Positions 23,635 through 35,545 are shown, counted from the first letter of the stretch. The stretch: DNA of 64,000 nucleotides from Symbiodinium natans (GCA_905221605.1 CAJNDS010000287.1:1-64000), one strand, 5' to 3'. The notes: generated by a model from the sequence alone, not told the origin. Numbers and translations: made by a program.

Positions 23635-23925
23635 ACAACACCCGCCACCACCCACCACCCATCACCACCCGCCACTACCCACCACCCGCCACCACCCACC
23701 ACCACACCCACCACCACACCCACCACTACCACCCACCACCACACCCACCACCACACCCACCACCCACACCCACCACCACACCCACCACCACCCACCACCA
23801 CCCACCACCACACCCTCGACCACCCACCACACCCACCACCACCCCCACCGCCCCCACCGCCCCCACCGCACCCACCGCCACCCCCACCCCCACCGCCAGC
23901 GCCAGCGCCAGCGCCAGCACAGTAT
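23635..23925. repeat. ACCC/ACC-rich microsatellite
   Basis: CCACCAC, CACACC and CCGCCCCCA variants make one strand almost pure A/C. The complementary strand has many GGTGGG runs and could form G-quadruplexes. It ends in a short ccagcg repeat near 23895-23918. Confidence 0.9.
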
Positions 23926-24137
23926 GCCTGGACGGCAATCAAACCGCGATTGTCGGCACGGTGCATGCACCGGGGTAAAAGTGGCGGGCATCCCCCAAGA
24001 AGTTAGCTCTTACATAGTGAAATCGCACAGGGTCAAATAGAGTCATAAAGGCTAAGCGTTCAAGCTGCCGGTCTGTATCTATGGTCTGTCAGCCGCGTTG
24101 CTCCGGGCCTGCCTCACTGCCGCCAGAACTCCGAGCC

Positions 24138-26925
24138 ATGGCCGTGCATAGCAAGATGTCCAGTTCCCGCCGCGCAGCGGCAGCTGCCCTTGGGGCGGGT
24201 GCCTGCGCGCTTGCCGGCACCAGCTTTGTGACCCCGCAGGCGGCACAAGCACCGCAGGCTGTCCGCCAGAGCCTCGGTGATGCCACGCTGAGGGAGTCTC
24301 GCAGCGTGTCGTCCAGCAGCTTCAGCACCGTCGCTGGCGTGGCCAGCATGGTGGGCCTTGCTGCTGTTGCCGGCCTCGGCCAGCACCGCAGTGCCAAGGC
24401 ACCCAAGCAGCATCGGGTGGTCTCGGTGCAGGCAAGAGGTGGTGAGGAGGACACGCGGGGATGCATTCCTCTGGAAGAGCTGCGCAACACCGACGTGGAC
24501 AAGGTCGGTGGAAAGAGTGCATCCCTAGGTGAGATGATCTCGCAGCTTTCGGACGTGGGCGTTCCGGTGCCGGGAGGCTTCAGCACTACGTCCTTCGCCT
24601 ACAAGGAGTTCCTGGACAAGGGCGGCATCAATGAGTTCATCAACGACAAGCTCTCGGATGAGTCCATCTACGAGGACGTGGACAAGCTGATGAAGGTGGG
24701 CAAGGAGATCCGTGACAAAATCATGGACACACCCTTCCAGCCCAACTTCGAGGAGGAGCTGAAGTCGGAGTGGGAGCGCGTGAGCGGGGGAGATGAGAAG
24801 TTCACCTTTGCGGTGCGCTCCTCTGCCACGGCCGAGGACTTGCCCGACGCCTCCTTTGCTGGCCAGCAGGAGACTTACCTGAACGTCATGGGCTATGCCG
24901 ACATGAAGGAGAAGGTGCACCTGGTGTTCGCATCCCTGTTCACGGACCGAGCAATCTCGTACCGCCATGACCGCGGCTTTGAGCACGAGAAGGTGCAGCT
25001 CTGCGCGACCTGCCAAAAGATGGTGCGCAGCGAGACAGGCTCCGCGGGGGTGATGTTCTCCTTGGACACGGAGAGCGGCTTCAAGGACGTTGTCTTTGTG
25101 ACCTCCGCGTACGGATTGGGCGAGACTGTTGTCGGCGGCACCGTGAACCCAGACGAGTGGTATGTCTTCAAGCCGACCCTGGCAGAGGGCAAGAAGTCCA
25201 TCATCTCCCGCACCATGGGCTCCAAGCTCGTGAAGATGGTGTACAAGAAGGGTGGAGGGTCCGAAACCATTGACACCAGCGGCGAGGAGAGGGAAAGCTG
25301 GTCAGCAAGCGACGAGGAGGTGAACGCTCTGGCAGAGATGGCCGTGAAGATCGAGAAGCACTACGGGCGGCCTATGGACATCGAGTGGGCGCGGGACGGC
25401 GATGACGGCAAGCTTTACATTGTTCAGGCTCGCCCGGAGACCGTTGCCTCCCAGAAGAAGGTGGGTGTCATTGAGGAGTACAAGATGCTGGAGAAGGGTG
25501 GCGAGACGGTCGCAGAAGGCCGCGCTGTCGGCAAGCGAATTGGAAGCGGCAAGGTGAACATCTTGACCAGCATCGACCAGATGTCTGAGTTCAACCAGGG
25601 CGAGGTCTTGGTGGCAGACATGACTGACCCTGACTGGGAGCCCATCATGAAGAAGGCAGGGGTTCAAACGGAAAAGGCAGAAAAGGCATTGGCAGCTTGG
25701 GTCCTCCCCCCGCCCGCCTCCCCCCCCCTTTCCCGGCCCCACGTTGTCGCATGCCATTGCCCTCGCTTGTCGTCAGGCCGGTGCAATCATCACGAACCGT
25801 GGTGGCCGCACCTGCCACGCAGCCATCATTGCACGTGAGCTCGGTATCCCGGCAATTGTCGGGTGCGGAGATGCCACGGAGAAGGTCAAGAAGGGTGACC
25901 CTGTCACCGTCTCTTGTGCCGAGGGCGACACTGGGTTCATCTACAAGGGCGAGCTGAAGTTCGAGAGGAATGTGCAGGACTTGGGTGAACTTCCCGAGGT
26001 TGGCTTGAAGATCATGATGAATGTTGGCAATCCGGAGACGGCCTTTAGCTTCGGCCAGCTCCCCAACGAAGGCATCGGCCTGGCCCGCCTCGAGTTCGTC
26101 ATCAACAATGCCATCGGGGTGCACCCGAAGGCCCTCCTAAACTATGACACCCTGGACGCCGAGACGAAAGCGTTGGTGGATGACCGCATGAGGGGCTACG
26201 CCAGCCCCAAGGAGTTCTACATCAACAAGATTGCCGAGGGTGTGGCTACCCTGGCCGCCTCCGTGTACCCCAAGCGCATCATTGTGCGCCTGTCCGATTT
26301 CAAGTCCAACGAGTACAAGAGCTTGATTGGTGGTGAGCAGTATGAGCCGGATGAGGAGAACCCCATGATTGGCTTCCGCGGCTGCGGCCGCTACACTGAC
26401 CCTTTCTTCGAGGAGTGCTTCGCCATGGAGCTGGAGGCCGTGAAGATCGTGCGTGGCGAGATGGGCCTGAAGAACGTGGAGATCATGATTCCGTTCGTGC
26501 GCACCCTGGACATGGCCAAGGATGTCAACGAGGTCCTCGAGAAGAATGGCCTGAAGCGAGGAGAGGATGGGCTGAAGGTGAACATGATGGCCGAACTGCC
26601 CAGCAACGTCTTCCTGGCCGAGGAGTTCCTGGAGTACTTCGATGGGTTCTCCATCGGAAGCAACGACCTCACGCAGCTGACGCTGGGCCTTGACCGTGAT
26701 TCAGGCCTGGTTGCACAGTACTTCGATGAGAGGAATCCAGCGGTCATGAAAGGCCTGGAGACCTTGATCAAGGCGGCCAAGGCCAAGGGCAAGTACGTCG
26801 GCATCTGTGGCCAGGGCCCCTCGGACCACCCCGACCTTGCCAAGTGGCTCATGGACCAGGGCATCGACTCCGTGTCCCTGAACCCGGACTCCGTGATCCC
26901 CACCTGGCAGTTCCTGAGCAAGTAA
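24138..26925 (+). CDS. ppsA: Plastid-targeted phosphoenolpyruvate synthase, array copy 3
   Basis: Exons 24138-25655 and 25777-26925, with a 121-bp GC-AG intron as in copy 1. Val97 replaces Ala97 of copies 1 and 2; the catalytic motifs are unchanged. The upstream DNA differs from copies 1 and 2 beyond a short shared stretch and matches copy 4 for about 60 bp. An in-frame ATG at 24081 would add 19 residues, but it is absent from the other copies and would put extra sequence ahead of the signal peptide, so 24138 is preferred. The 3' flank matches copies 1 and 2 for about 55 bp after the stop, then diverges. Confidence 0.95.
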
Positions 26926-27291
26926 GAGTGATTTGTGACGCAGTAGCAATTTTCTTCTGGGTGTGGGGATTTCACGGCCACCCTCTGACCCTGGACATTT
27001 TGCCTTGGTTGAGTGTACCCACTCCGAGCACCAAGAAATTCTCTGGTCGATGCGTGCATGGCACAAAGTGCCAAAACTGATACTTGCCCGGGTGAGCTTT
27101 CGTTTGAACTGCTCACGGGCATTAACACAGGTGAGCAGTCAATGACATGCCGCAAAAAAACTTATTGCTCCCCATCTGTATCGACAGGCTGACATGCTCC
27201 CGTCGAGCTTGGAAAAGTATGCAGATATGACCGGGTAGTCTGTCAGCCGCGTTGCTCCGGGCCTGCCTCACTGCCGCCAGAACTCCGAGCC
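26926..27291. other. Short spacer between PEP synthase copies 3 and 4
   Basis: 366 bp, mostly unique. cccgggtgagctttcgttt near 27088 resembles cccgggtgagcattcgttc near 22658 in the previous spacer, hinting that the two spacers share an ancestor. The last ~50 bp match the DNA before copy 3. Confidence 0.65.
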
Positions 27292-30083
27292 ATGGCCGTG
27301 CATAGCAAGATGTCCAGTTCCCGCCGCGCAGCGGCAGCTGCCCTTGGGGCGGGTGCCTGCGCGCTTGCCGGCACCAGCTTTGTGACCCCGCAGGCGGCAC
27401 AAGCACCGCAGGCTGTCCGCCAGAGCCTCGGTGATGCCACGCTGAGGGAGTCTCGCAGCGTGTCGTCCAGCAGCTTCAGCACCGTCGCTGGCGTGGCCAG
27501 CATGGTGGGCCTTGCTGCTGTTGCCGGCCTCGGCCAGCACCGCAGTGCCAAGGCACCCAAGCAGCATCGGGTGGTCTCGGTGCAGGCAAGAGGTGGTGAG
27601 GAGGACACGCGGGGATGCATTCCTCTGGAAGAGCTGCGCAACACCGACGTGGACAAGGTCGGTGGAAAGAGTGCATCCCTAGGTGAGATGATCTCGCAGC
27701 TTTCGGACGTGGGCGTTCCGGTGCCGGGAGGCTTCAGCACTACGTCCTTCGCCTACAAGGAGTTCCTGGACAAGGGCGGCATCAATGAGTTCATCAACGA
27801 CAAGCTCTCGGACGAGTCCATCTACGAGGACGTGGACAAGCTGATGAAGGTGGGCAAGGAGATCCGTGACAAAATCATGGACACACCCTTCCAGCCCAAC
27901 TTCGAGGAGGAGCTGAAGTCGGAGTGGGAGCGCGTGAGCGGGGGAGATGAGAAGTTCACCTTTGCGGTGCGCTCCTCTGCCACGGCCGAGGACTTGCCCG
28001 ACGCCTCCTTTGCTGGCCAGCAGGAGACTTACCTGAACGTCATGGGCTACGCCGACATGAAGGAGAAGGTGCACCTGGTGTTCGCATCCCTGTTCACGGA
28101 CCGAGCAATCTCGTACCGCCATGACCGCGGCTTTGAGCACGAGAAGGTGCAGCTCTGCGCGACCTGCCAAAAGATGGTGCGCAGCGAGACAGGCTCCGCG
28201 GGGGTGATGTTCTCCTTGGACACGGAGAGCGGCTTCAAGGACGTTGTCTTTGTGACCTCCGCGTACGGATTGGGCGAGACTGTTGTCGGCGGCACCGTGA
28301 ACCCAGACGAGTGGTATGTCTTCAAGCCGACCCTGGCAGAGGGCAAGAAGTCCATCATCTCCCGCACCATGGGCTCCAAGCTCGTGAAGATGGTGTACAA
28401 GAAGGGTGGAGGGTCCGAAACCATTGACACCAGCGGCGAGGAGAGGGAAAGCTGGTCAGCAAGCGACGAGGAGGTGAACGCTCTGGCAGAGATGGCCGTG
28501 AAGATCGAGAAGCACTACGGGCGGCCTATGGACATCGAGTGGGCGCGGGACGGCGATGACGGCAAGCTTTACATTGTTCAGGCTCGCCCGGAGACCGTTG
28601 CCTCCCAGAAGAAGGTGGGTGTCATTGAGGAGTACAAGATGCTGGAGAAGGGTGGCGAGACGGTCGCAGAAGGCCGCGCTGTCGGCAAGCGAATTGGAAG
28701 CGGCAAGGTGAACATCTTGACCAGCATCGACCAGATGTCTGAGTTCAACCAGGGCGAGGTCTTGGTGGCAGACATGACTGACCCTGACTGGGAGCCCATC
28801 ATGAAGAAGGCAGGGGTTCAAACGGAAAAGGCAGAAAAGGCATTGGCAGCTTGGGTCCTCCCCCCGCCCCCTCGCCTCCCCCCCCCTTTCCCGGCCCCAC
28901 GTTGTCGCATGCCATTGCCCTCGCTTGTCGTCAGGCCGGTGCAATCATCACGAACCGTGGTGGCCGCACCTGCCACGCAGCCATCATTGCACGTGAGCTC
29001 GGTATCCCGGCAATTGTCGGGTGCGGAGATGCCACGGAGAAGGTCAAGAAGGGTGACCCTGTCACCGTCTCTTGTGCCGAGGGCGACACTGGGTTCATCT
29101 ACAAGGGCGAGCTGAAGTTCGAGAGGAATGTGCAGGACTTGGGTGAACTTCCCGAGGTTGGCTTGAAGATCATGATGAATGTTGGCAATCCGGAGACGGC
29201 CTTTAGCTTCGGCCAGCTCCCCAACGAAGGCATCGGCCTGGCCCGCCTCGAGTTCGTCATCAACAATGCCATCGGGGTGCACCCGAAGGCCCTCCTAAAC
29301 TATGACACCCTGGACGCCGAGACGAAAGCGTTGGTGGATGACCGCATGAGGGGCTACGCCAGCCCCAAGGAGTTCTACATCAACAAGATTGCCGAGGGTG
29401 TGGCTACCCTGGCCGCCTCCGTGTACCCCAAGCGCATCATTGTGCGCCTGTCCGATTTCAAGTCCAACGAGTACAAGAGCTTGATTGGTGGTGAGCAGTA
29501 TGAGCCGGATGAGGAGAACCCCATGATTGGCTTCCGCGGCTGCGGCCGCTACACTGACCCTTTCTTCGAGGAGTGCTTCGCCATGGAGCTGGAGGCCGTG
29601 AAGATCGTGCGTGGCGAGATGGGCCTGAAGAACGTGGAGATCATGATTCCGTTCGTGCGCACCCTGGACATGGCCAAGGATGTCAACGAGGTCCTCGAGA
29701 AGAATGGCCTGAAGCGAGGAGAGGATGGGCTGAAGGTGAACATGATGGCCGAACTGCCCAGCAACGTCTTCCTGGCCGAGGAGTTCCTGGAGTACTTCGA
29801 TGGGTTCTCCATCGGAAGCAACGACCTCACGCAGCTGACGCTGGGCCTTGACCGTGATTCAGGCCTGGTTGCACAGTACTTCGATGAGAGGAATCCAGCG
29901 GTCATGAAAGGCCTGGAGACCTTGATCAAGGCGGCCAAGGCCAAGGGCAAGTACGTCGGCATCTGTGGCCAGGGCCCCTCGGACCACCCCGACCTTGCCA
30001 AGTGGCTCATGGACCAGGGCATCGACTCCGTGTCCCTGAACCCGGACTCCGTGATCCCCACCTGGCAGTTCCTGAGCAAGTAA
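27292..30083 (+). CDS. ppsA: Plastid-targeted phosphoenolpyruvate synthase, array copy 4
   Basis: Exons 27292-28809 and 28935-30083, 888 aa with Val97 as in copy 3, and a 125-bp intron of the copy 2 length type. It pairs with copy 3 in its 5' flank and in shared synonymous changes (for example cgcccggagacc at the QARPET site), but with copy 2 in intron length. The 3' flank differs from the other three immediately after the TAA, marking the array's right edge. Confidence 0.95.
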
Positions 30084-30794
30084 GCGATAGACCGTTACAC
30101 TCTAACTCTCTCTTGTCGACCGGCCGTCTCAGTTTTCATTCACAATTTTCAGTTCTGGTCTGCTGCACATTGCTTGCGCAATGCTTCACTCCCTCATGGG
30201 AAGGTAGTCCTGCCAGCTCATCGCCGTCCAGCTTTGCGTACCATATTAAATATTTTGCCGGTAGGGATGGGTCAAGCTTTCAGGGGCTCGTGAGGCTCCG
30301 GAGAAATGTGAGAGCAGGAGAAAGAGTGTCCAGAATGTCCAGAATCAAAGCTTGGCCTGTCCTTACCTACGCCTCCTTGCTTCTCAGAAGCAATTGCTTG
30401 TGGCATACCCTTCGAGGTGCTCGCGTGATATAACAAGGCGTCTGTTGAGACGTTGTCTGCATCTTGCGTCCTGCGTTCTTGATTTCACAGCAGTGGGCTG
30501 CTCCTGAGAAAGCAATGCGGAATTGTTGCCCCTTGCAGCCCCAGAGTTGCTCAGTGCATCCATAACCTTCGAAGAACAATCAAGAATAATCGTACAGGCT
30601 AGGTAGAAGCATGCTCTCTGCTTACTTGCTTACTTGCTTCCAGGACGCGGTGACGTTGAGTCTGTGCCGCTCAAAACCTCATCTAGCGAGCGACACAAGT
30701 GACACGAGTGACCCAGCCTGGCTCGTCTCTTGAGAGCCATATCCGCCATCAGATGTCATCAGCGTGATCGAGGGCTCTGCAGAATCCAAGTACC
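30084..30794. other. Intergenic region right of the PEP synthase array
   Basis: Nothing supportable. Unique DNA without recognisable exons, repeats or RNA genes. Confidence 0.5.
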
Positions 30795-33700
30795 ATGAGA
30801 GCCATGGACTTAGGACGCCCATGTGTCCTGATGGGGTGTATTGGGAACATCAGCCCGAGGCATCCTCCTCACTGGAGAATGGACAAAGTCTCCTGGTCAA
30901 CTTTCCTTTCTGAATCCTATGACCTCCTCTGGAAGTTGTTCATTCGACCACCAAGGCACCTGTTCTTTGCTTCCACAAACTGAAAGCAATTCTTGCATTT
31001 CTGCTACAATTTCGCATCTGCCAGAAATTGTAAGCTCAGAGGTCTGAGTACCTCCTCTCAGATCTGGGGCCCAGCAAGTTCCGCATCCAATCGCAGATCT
31101 ACTGCCGTGAGGAGCATGTCTCTGCTCGCATCAACGTGCGGCAACAACATGCAAGAACCGTCAGAACATGCTGAACAGTCTTCGCATTTGATGGCAGCCC
31201 AGCGCAGTGCAGCGCACAGGATTTCCACTTGAGAAATGCCCGGGGCATGCGGCTGGCCTGCAGCCTCTTTGGTGCCATCCTCAGCTTTCAGATTAGAAGT
31301 TGTGGCAAGTCGGCCTTTCGGATCGAACCGTCTTCTCAGGTTCCTATCCCAAGAAGCCCATGTCCTCGACGCCGCTCGGGGCTCGGGAAGGCTGCGGAAG
31401 GCTTGAAAAGTTCACTGGAGTCTATAGGGCTAGGAGGCCCCCAAAAGGATACACTGGCGCTGAATGTTGTTTTTTTTGGTTGCAGCGGGGGGGGGGGGGG
31501 CAGTAGGATGATCAACAGCCGTCCTCGTATTTTGCGGCACACAGAGGGGGGGCTCTTCCCGTTCCCTGAAAGCAGTCGCAACAGTCTGAAATTTAGCGAG
31601 TTGCGATGAGAGAGGTGCGTGATCTACCTGCATGGCAATTGCTCCTCCCGGGCAGAGGCGCTGGACGTTCTGCAGGCCCCACCAGCCCAGCATCTTCCTT
31701 GCAAGATCTTTGTCGGTTCGGCCTGTACAGGTCGTCCTTGCGAAGAATTTCCGGCTTTGCTGCATGGATCTTTCCGGGTCCCTGCTGTACTCCCTATCCT
31801 GCCACAACTTTGCATGCCTGATGCCATGACGACAGCAGGTCCGGCCAGAGCGAGGGGGAGTTCATCTCTCTTGGATGCTTCGAGCAGTTCGACCTGCAGG
31901 TACCATGGGCTCGGGTACTAATATACGCCTCCTTTGAGAACGCTTCGCGAGGCACCCCAAATTCTGTGAGTGGTACTACAAGAAAAGAAGTTGGCCAAGA
32001 AATTCGAGGAGGGGGTGGGTTGACAGTGGGGGGGGGTGGGAAGGGTGCAGCAGGGGTGGGGTGGGGCTGCGGTAAATTTGGTGTCCGTCTCCTCTGCTCG
32101 TCTGATCCTGATGCACCGTCGACTCCTGGACGCGCGGCTACCGGCAACCCAATACGGGCAAAAACGTGCCTACGGCCCAACCCTCTGCGGCTGTGCTGCC
32201 ATCTGCTGTCATCTCTGCAGGTCTTGATCCAGCACTTGCGCAGTGCAGGGTCACGGCTACTGGGCGTGTGGGGAAGGCCCGAACGAAGTGAAGGAGGTGA
32301 AGGAAGTGGCATGAACAGTTTGAACACGCCGAAGACATCTCTTGACATCTCCAGGTCCATGGGTGCGGTGACTGCCATCCTTCGGGCAGCAGAGGACCCC
32401 GGGATCAGCGCACTGGTGCTGGACTCACCCTTCAGTGCCCGAGCTGCAACATATCTGCTGCAATACAAAGCTATGCAAAAAGCACCGAAGCTGTGAATGG
32501 AGGCAACCTGCCCATGGTGGCGCAGGAGTTGGTGCAAAGCCCATCCGACACGTGCTCGCGACCCCACCGAGAACAACTCGAGGGCGAGAGACAGAGAGAG
32601 AGAGAGAGAGAGAGCCCCCTTCCTCTTTGCATTCCTCAGTTTTGCTTGCTCTCTCCCTTTTTAGCTCTCCTCTCCCTTTGGCCACTCTTTGCTTCTCTTT
32701 GCTTCTCTTTGCTTCTCTTTGCTGCGGCCCTTTGCCAGGCCAGGTCGGCCTTCCCGAGTTCCTGGTGCCGCTCCGGCCGTTCTTTGATCATTAGGCGCTT
32801 TCGATTGTTAAGCCATGTTGATCTTTCACTCTTAAGTTAAAGTTCGCTCGCCTTTTCTCCTTCCGTATACGTGATTTTTTTTCACTCCTTCTCCTGGCTC
32901 TCGCCAAGGACACTGGCGCTCAGCCATGTTCGCAGCGAGATCCAGGACCAGTGAGCCTGCTGAGACCTTTTCGCCCTTGGAACTGGTGTGTTGTTGTGTG
33001 TTGTTGAGGCGTTGACATTCTGTAGCTGCTTGGAAGCGGTGGGGCTCGCAGGAGCGCGCGCACTTCGACATACAGGCGGGGAGTCGTGAAACCGTGAAAC
33101 CATGAAACCATGAAACCGTGAAACCGTGAAACCGTGAAAGCGTGAATACATATGCTCTCAAAGGGGCTGTAAAGAAGAACAGCTTCTTATGATATTTCAA
33201 CGGGCTCCTCGGGGTTCTGTCTCAGCGGGAGGAGTTGCAGCCGATCCGAAGTGCTCCTCGAGCAAGGCAGTGCCCTTTTGGGGTCGGGGAGGGGGCGGGG
33301 TGGGGGCAGAGGCAGAGGCAAGAAGCACGAAGGGCGCCCTGGAAATCGTGCAGAGATCTCAGATCTCAGAGGTCACCCGCCCTCTTCGCCGTCCGGACCT
33401 TGATGCTCTCGCAGCGCTCGCTCTTGCGCTCTGGCGCTCTTGCGCTCTCGCGTCGCTACTGTATGCAATTGCTCGATGCACGTCAGGTAGCCGAAGACGA
33501 TGCGAGCAAGCTCAGTATGCTCAGTGCAAGCACGATGGAGCTTAGATTGGACAAACGCTGTGTTGCGCGTTTCCCTAGGACTTCGTGCTGCCACATCACA
33601 CGCGCGACCTGCATGCCGTCTGGGGTGCCGAAGCAAAGTATGTGGCCTCAGAAAAACTCCTCAGGCTTTAAGGTACAAAATCGAGGCCAGAAAGGCCAGA

Positions 33701-34600
33701 AAGGCCAGAAAGGTGGACAGGTGGTCCTTCGCACTCTATGCTGCGAGGCTGGTGACCTTCAAAGGTGGCCACAATGGATCCCGCAGCTTGGTCGGATGGC
33801 GCCAGTGTTTGGTACGTTGTGAGAGTGATGTGAGTGATGCATTTTTGTCTTCCAGAGCGTGAAAAAAAGCTCTGGAGCGGCCAGCAGCAGCTGCAGCAGT
33901 TGGCGACGCTTGTAGACGGAACTCGCGTGTGTTCGAGAGCTGGCCGTGCGAGCAGGAAATGTGGAAGATTGCTAGGGAGCACAGAGCAAAGGGAGCACAA
34001 AGCAAAGGCTTCGATGACACTGCGCAATAGAAAGTGGGGTCTCAGATGGCGAAGGGTAGGAAGGTGTCACAGCGTATCCAGCTTCTCCAAAAGGCGAAAA
34101 CGCTGCAACGAGCACCGCCACAAGCACGTTGCGAGACCTGGAGCGGGGGGGGGGGGGAACGAAGCCTTTCAGCCTCAGCGCTGCAGGCGTGTGGCCACGA
34201 AGAAGAGAGTCCCATTGAAACTTGCTCCCGCAGTTGTGAAGCGTCAAGAAAGAAATAAATAAATTAGAAGCACGACATTTCACACCTACAGCTGCTTTCC
34301 TGTGCATTGCCATTCCCCCTCACGCAAAGACGCGCAAGGACCGAAGTGGTACCTGGAGCAGGCTCGGGCTGCTGTGGCTGTCGTGGGCTGTGGCTGTCGT
34401 GTGCATATGATAGCATATGGCATATGGCAATCTCATGATGGTCATGTGACAGTCATGTGCTGACCGCTGGTTGTCAGGCTGCAGACTTCCTGGCTGAACG
34501 GCTGGTGGACACCCTGCCACGGGCCAAGTTGTGCAACTCACTTGTGCCCTCTTCGAGAGAGATGGAACAGGAAGCTAGAACGAGAAACCACCAGAATTGA
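30795..34600 (+). CDS. Alpha/beta hydrolase (ABHD17-like serine hydrolase), many small exons
   Basis: Exons that join in frame: 30795-30961 (WKLFIRPPRHL), 31042-31117 (LLSDLGPSKFRI), 31220-31271 (HLRNARGMRLACS), 31340 to about 31370, 31615-31675 (IYLHGNCSSRAEALDVLQ; HGN oxyanion region), 31731-31777 (RLCCMDLSG), 31839-31899 (SGQSEGEFISLGCFE), 32221-32276, 32355 to about 32437 (SMGAVTAIL, nucleophile Ser at 32356-32358; VLDSPFS), about 32503 (NLPMVAQELVQ), about 32744 (GLPEFLVP), 33052-33075 (ERAHFDIQ), 33226-33282 (ELQPIRSAPRARQCPFG), 33487-33501, 33579-33637 (DFVLPHHTRDLHAVWG; acidic residue of the triad in this EDDDF region) and 33748 to about 33792 (FKGGHNGSR, catalytic His). A last exon at 34478-34600 is tentative. 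This family includes depalmitoylases; the substrate here is unknown. Start ATG 30795 and several joins are uncertain. Confidence 0.8.
32591..32722. repeat. (GA)n and 10-bp tttgcttctc repeats inside the hydrolase gene
   Basis: A GA run at about 32591-32612 and four copies of a 10-mer (tttgcttctc) at about 32686-32722, in a presumed intron just upstream of the GLPEFLVP exon. Confidence 0.85.
33087..33147. repeat. 9-bp tandem repeat (gaaaccgtg / gaaaccatg)
   Basis: About seven copies directly after the GC donor at 33076, inside a presumed intron of the hydrolase gene. Confidence 0.9.
33692..33717. repeat. 9-bp tandem repeat (ggccagaaa)
   Basis: About three perfect copies in the presumed intron before the catalytic-His exon. 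Confidence 0.85.
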
Positions 34601-35133
34601 GCCTTGAAGAACAGCCACGATTGGATGGACGTTAGGCTTGGAATCTTCAGAAAAGCTGAGGCCCACAGCGCCCAGCCCGGGGCCAGTCTTCAAGCGCTCG
34701 CCCAAGGAGGACGGAAAGAGTTGGAGACACAATAGCGCAAAGAGCGAGAGCATTAACTTTCATATCAAGTTTAAACTATCATAAACTCTGATTAGCTGTT
34801 TCTGTGTTTGGCCTGCCTGTGTGCGACTTGCCTAATGATCTGTCTGTCTCCCATCCCTCTCTCTCTCCCTCCCGCTTTCGCTGTGCGAATCATAAACACT
34901 ACCAACGATTCCAACAGTTTGAACTGCTCCAAAACTAGAGGAGCATGAACCAAGAATGATGCACACAGCAGATCACCACACAATGCACGTTGACCGCCCC
35001 TTTCTAAGGGCGTCTTCGCTGGCGGCCCTCCGGGGAGAGCGCTGGTATACTGCCCGAGTACCCAGGGATGCCCACACACACCCACACACCCACACGCGTG
35101 CACACGCGCACGCGTGCATGTCAGCCCGCCCGA
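34601..35133. other. Region with no supportable gene
   Basis: Unique DNA, ending in an AC-rich run at about 35068-35120. No exon stands out. Confidence 0.45.
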
Positions 35134-35190
35134 ATGGATGCTGCTTTCCTGGCCTTTGGAGAAGCTCAGATCGCTGGATTCGACTTCGAG
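35134..35190 (+). CDS. Candidate first exon of an unidentified gene
   Basis: ATG at 35134 opens MDAAFLAFGEAQIAGFDFE and ends at a fitting donor gag|gtgtgtag. It looks like coding sequence with a natural start, but no continuation was found and no family is recognised. It could be chance. Confidence 0.25.
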
Positions 35191-35379
35191 GTGTGTAGAG
35201 CCCATCAGGAGTTATCCGAACAGATACGCCTTCTTAAATCACATCGGGCCGATTACAAATAGGGCCTCAGAAGGACCGAGGAGAACCGGCATATCTGAGT
35301 GATGCTTGGAGCGAACGAGCGAACAGAGAACACAGTGGCAGCGAGACAGTGCAATTTCCCCGCCCCCCCGCCCACAACT

Positions 35380-35545
35380 CGTTCATTCATTCATTCGTTC
35401 GTTCGTTCATTTATTCATTATTTCCTTCTCTCTCTGTGTTTTTCTTTATTTCTCCGTCTCTCTCCCTCTCTCTTGCTCTTTTCTCTCTTCATTTCTTATT
35501 TTATCTCCTTCTCTCTTTCTCTCTCCAATCTCTCTCATATTTAGA
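35380..35545. repeat. TTCA/TTCG and CT-rich pyrimidine tract
   Basis: Tetranucleotide ttcattcattcgttcg run near 35380-35410, then a long C/T-rich tract. It precedes the PET117-like gene by about 110 bp and could serve as an intron or acceptor tract. Confidence 0.85.

Larger units (their letters stand above)
22393..24137. other. Long spacer between PEP synthase copies 2 and 3
   Basis: 22393 to about 22645 repeats the 3' flank of copy 1. Then follows unique DNA, a degenerate 9-bp repeat (22975-23250), unique DNA and an ACCC-rich microsatellite (23635-23925). The 60 bp before copy 3 match the DNA before copy 4. No gene is seen: frames here are repeat translations. Confidence 0.75.

Noticed and set aside
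24081-24137. Upstream in-frame ATG as the start of PEP synthase copy 3
   Set aside because: It is not conserved in the other copies and would bury the signal peptide behind 19 extra residues.
16312-30083. Bacterial contamination as the source of the ppsA genes
   Set aside because: Each copy has a spliceable intron interrupting the reading frame, a plastid-type leader and dinoflagellate-style tandem layout.
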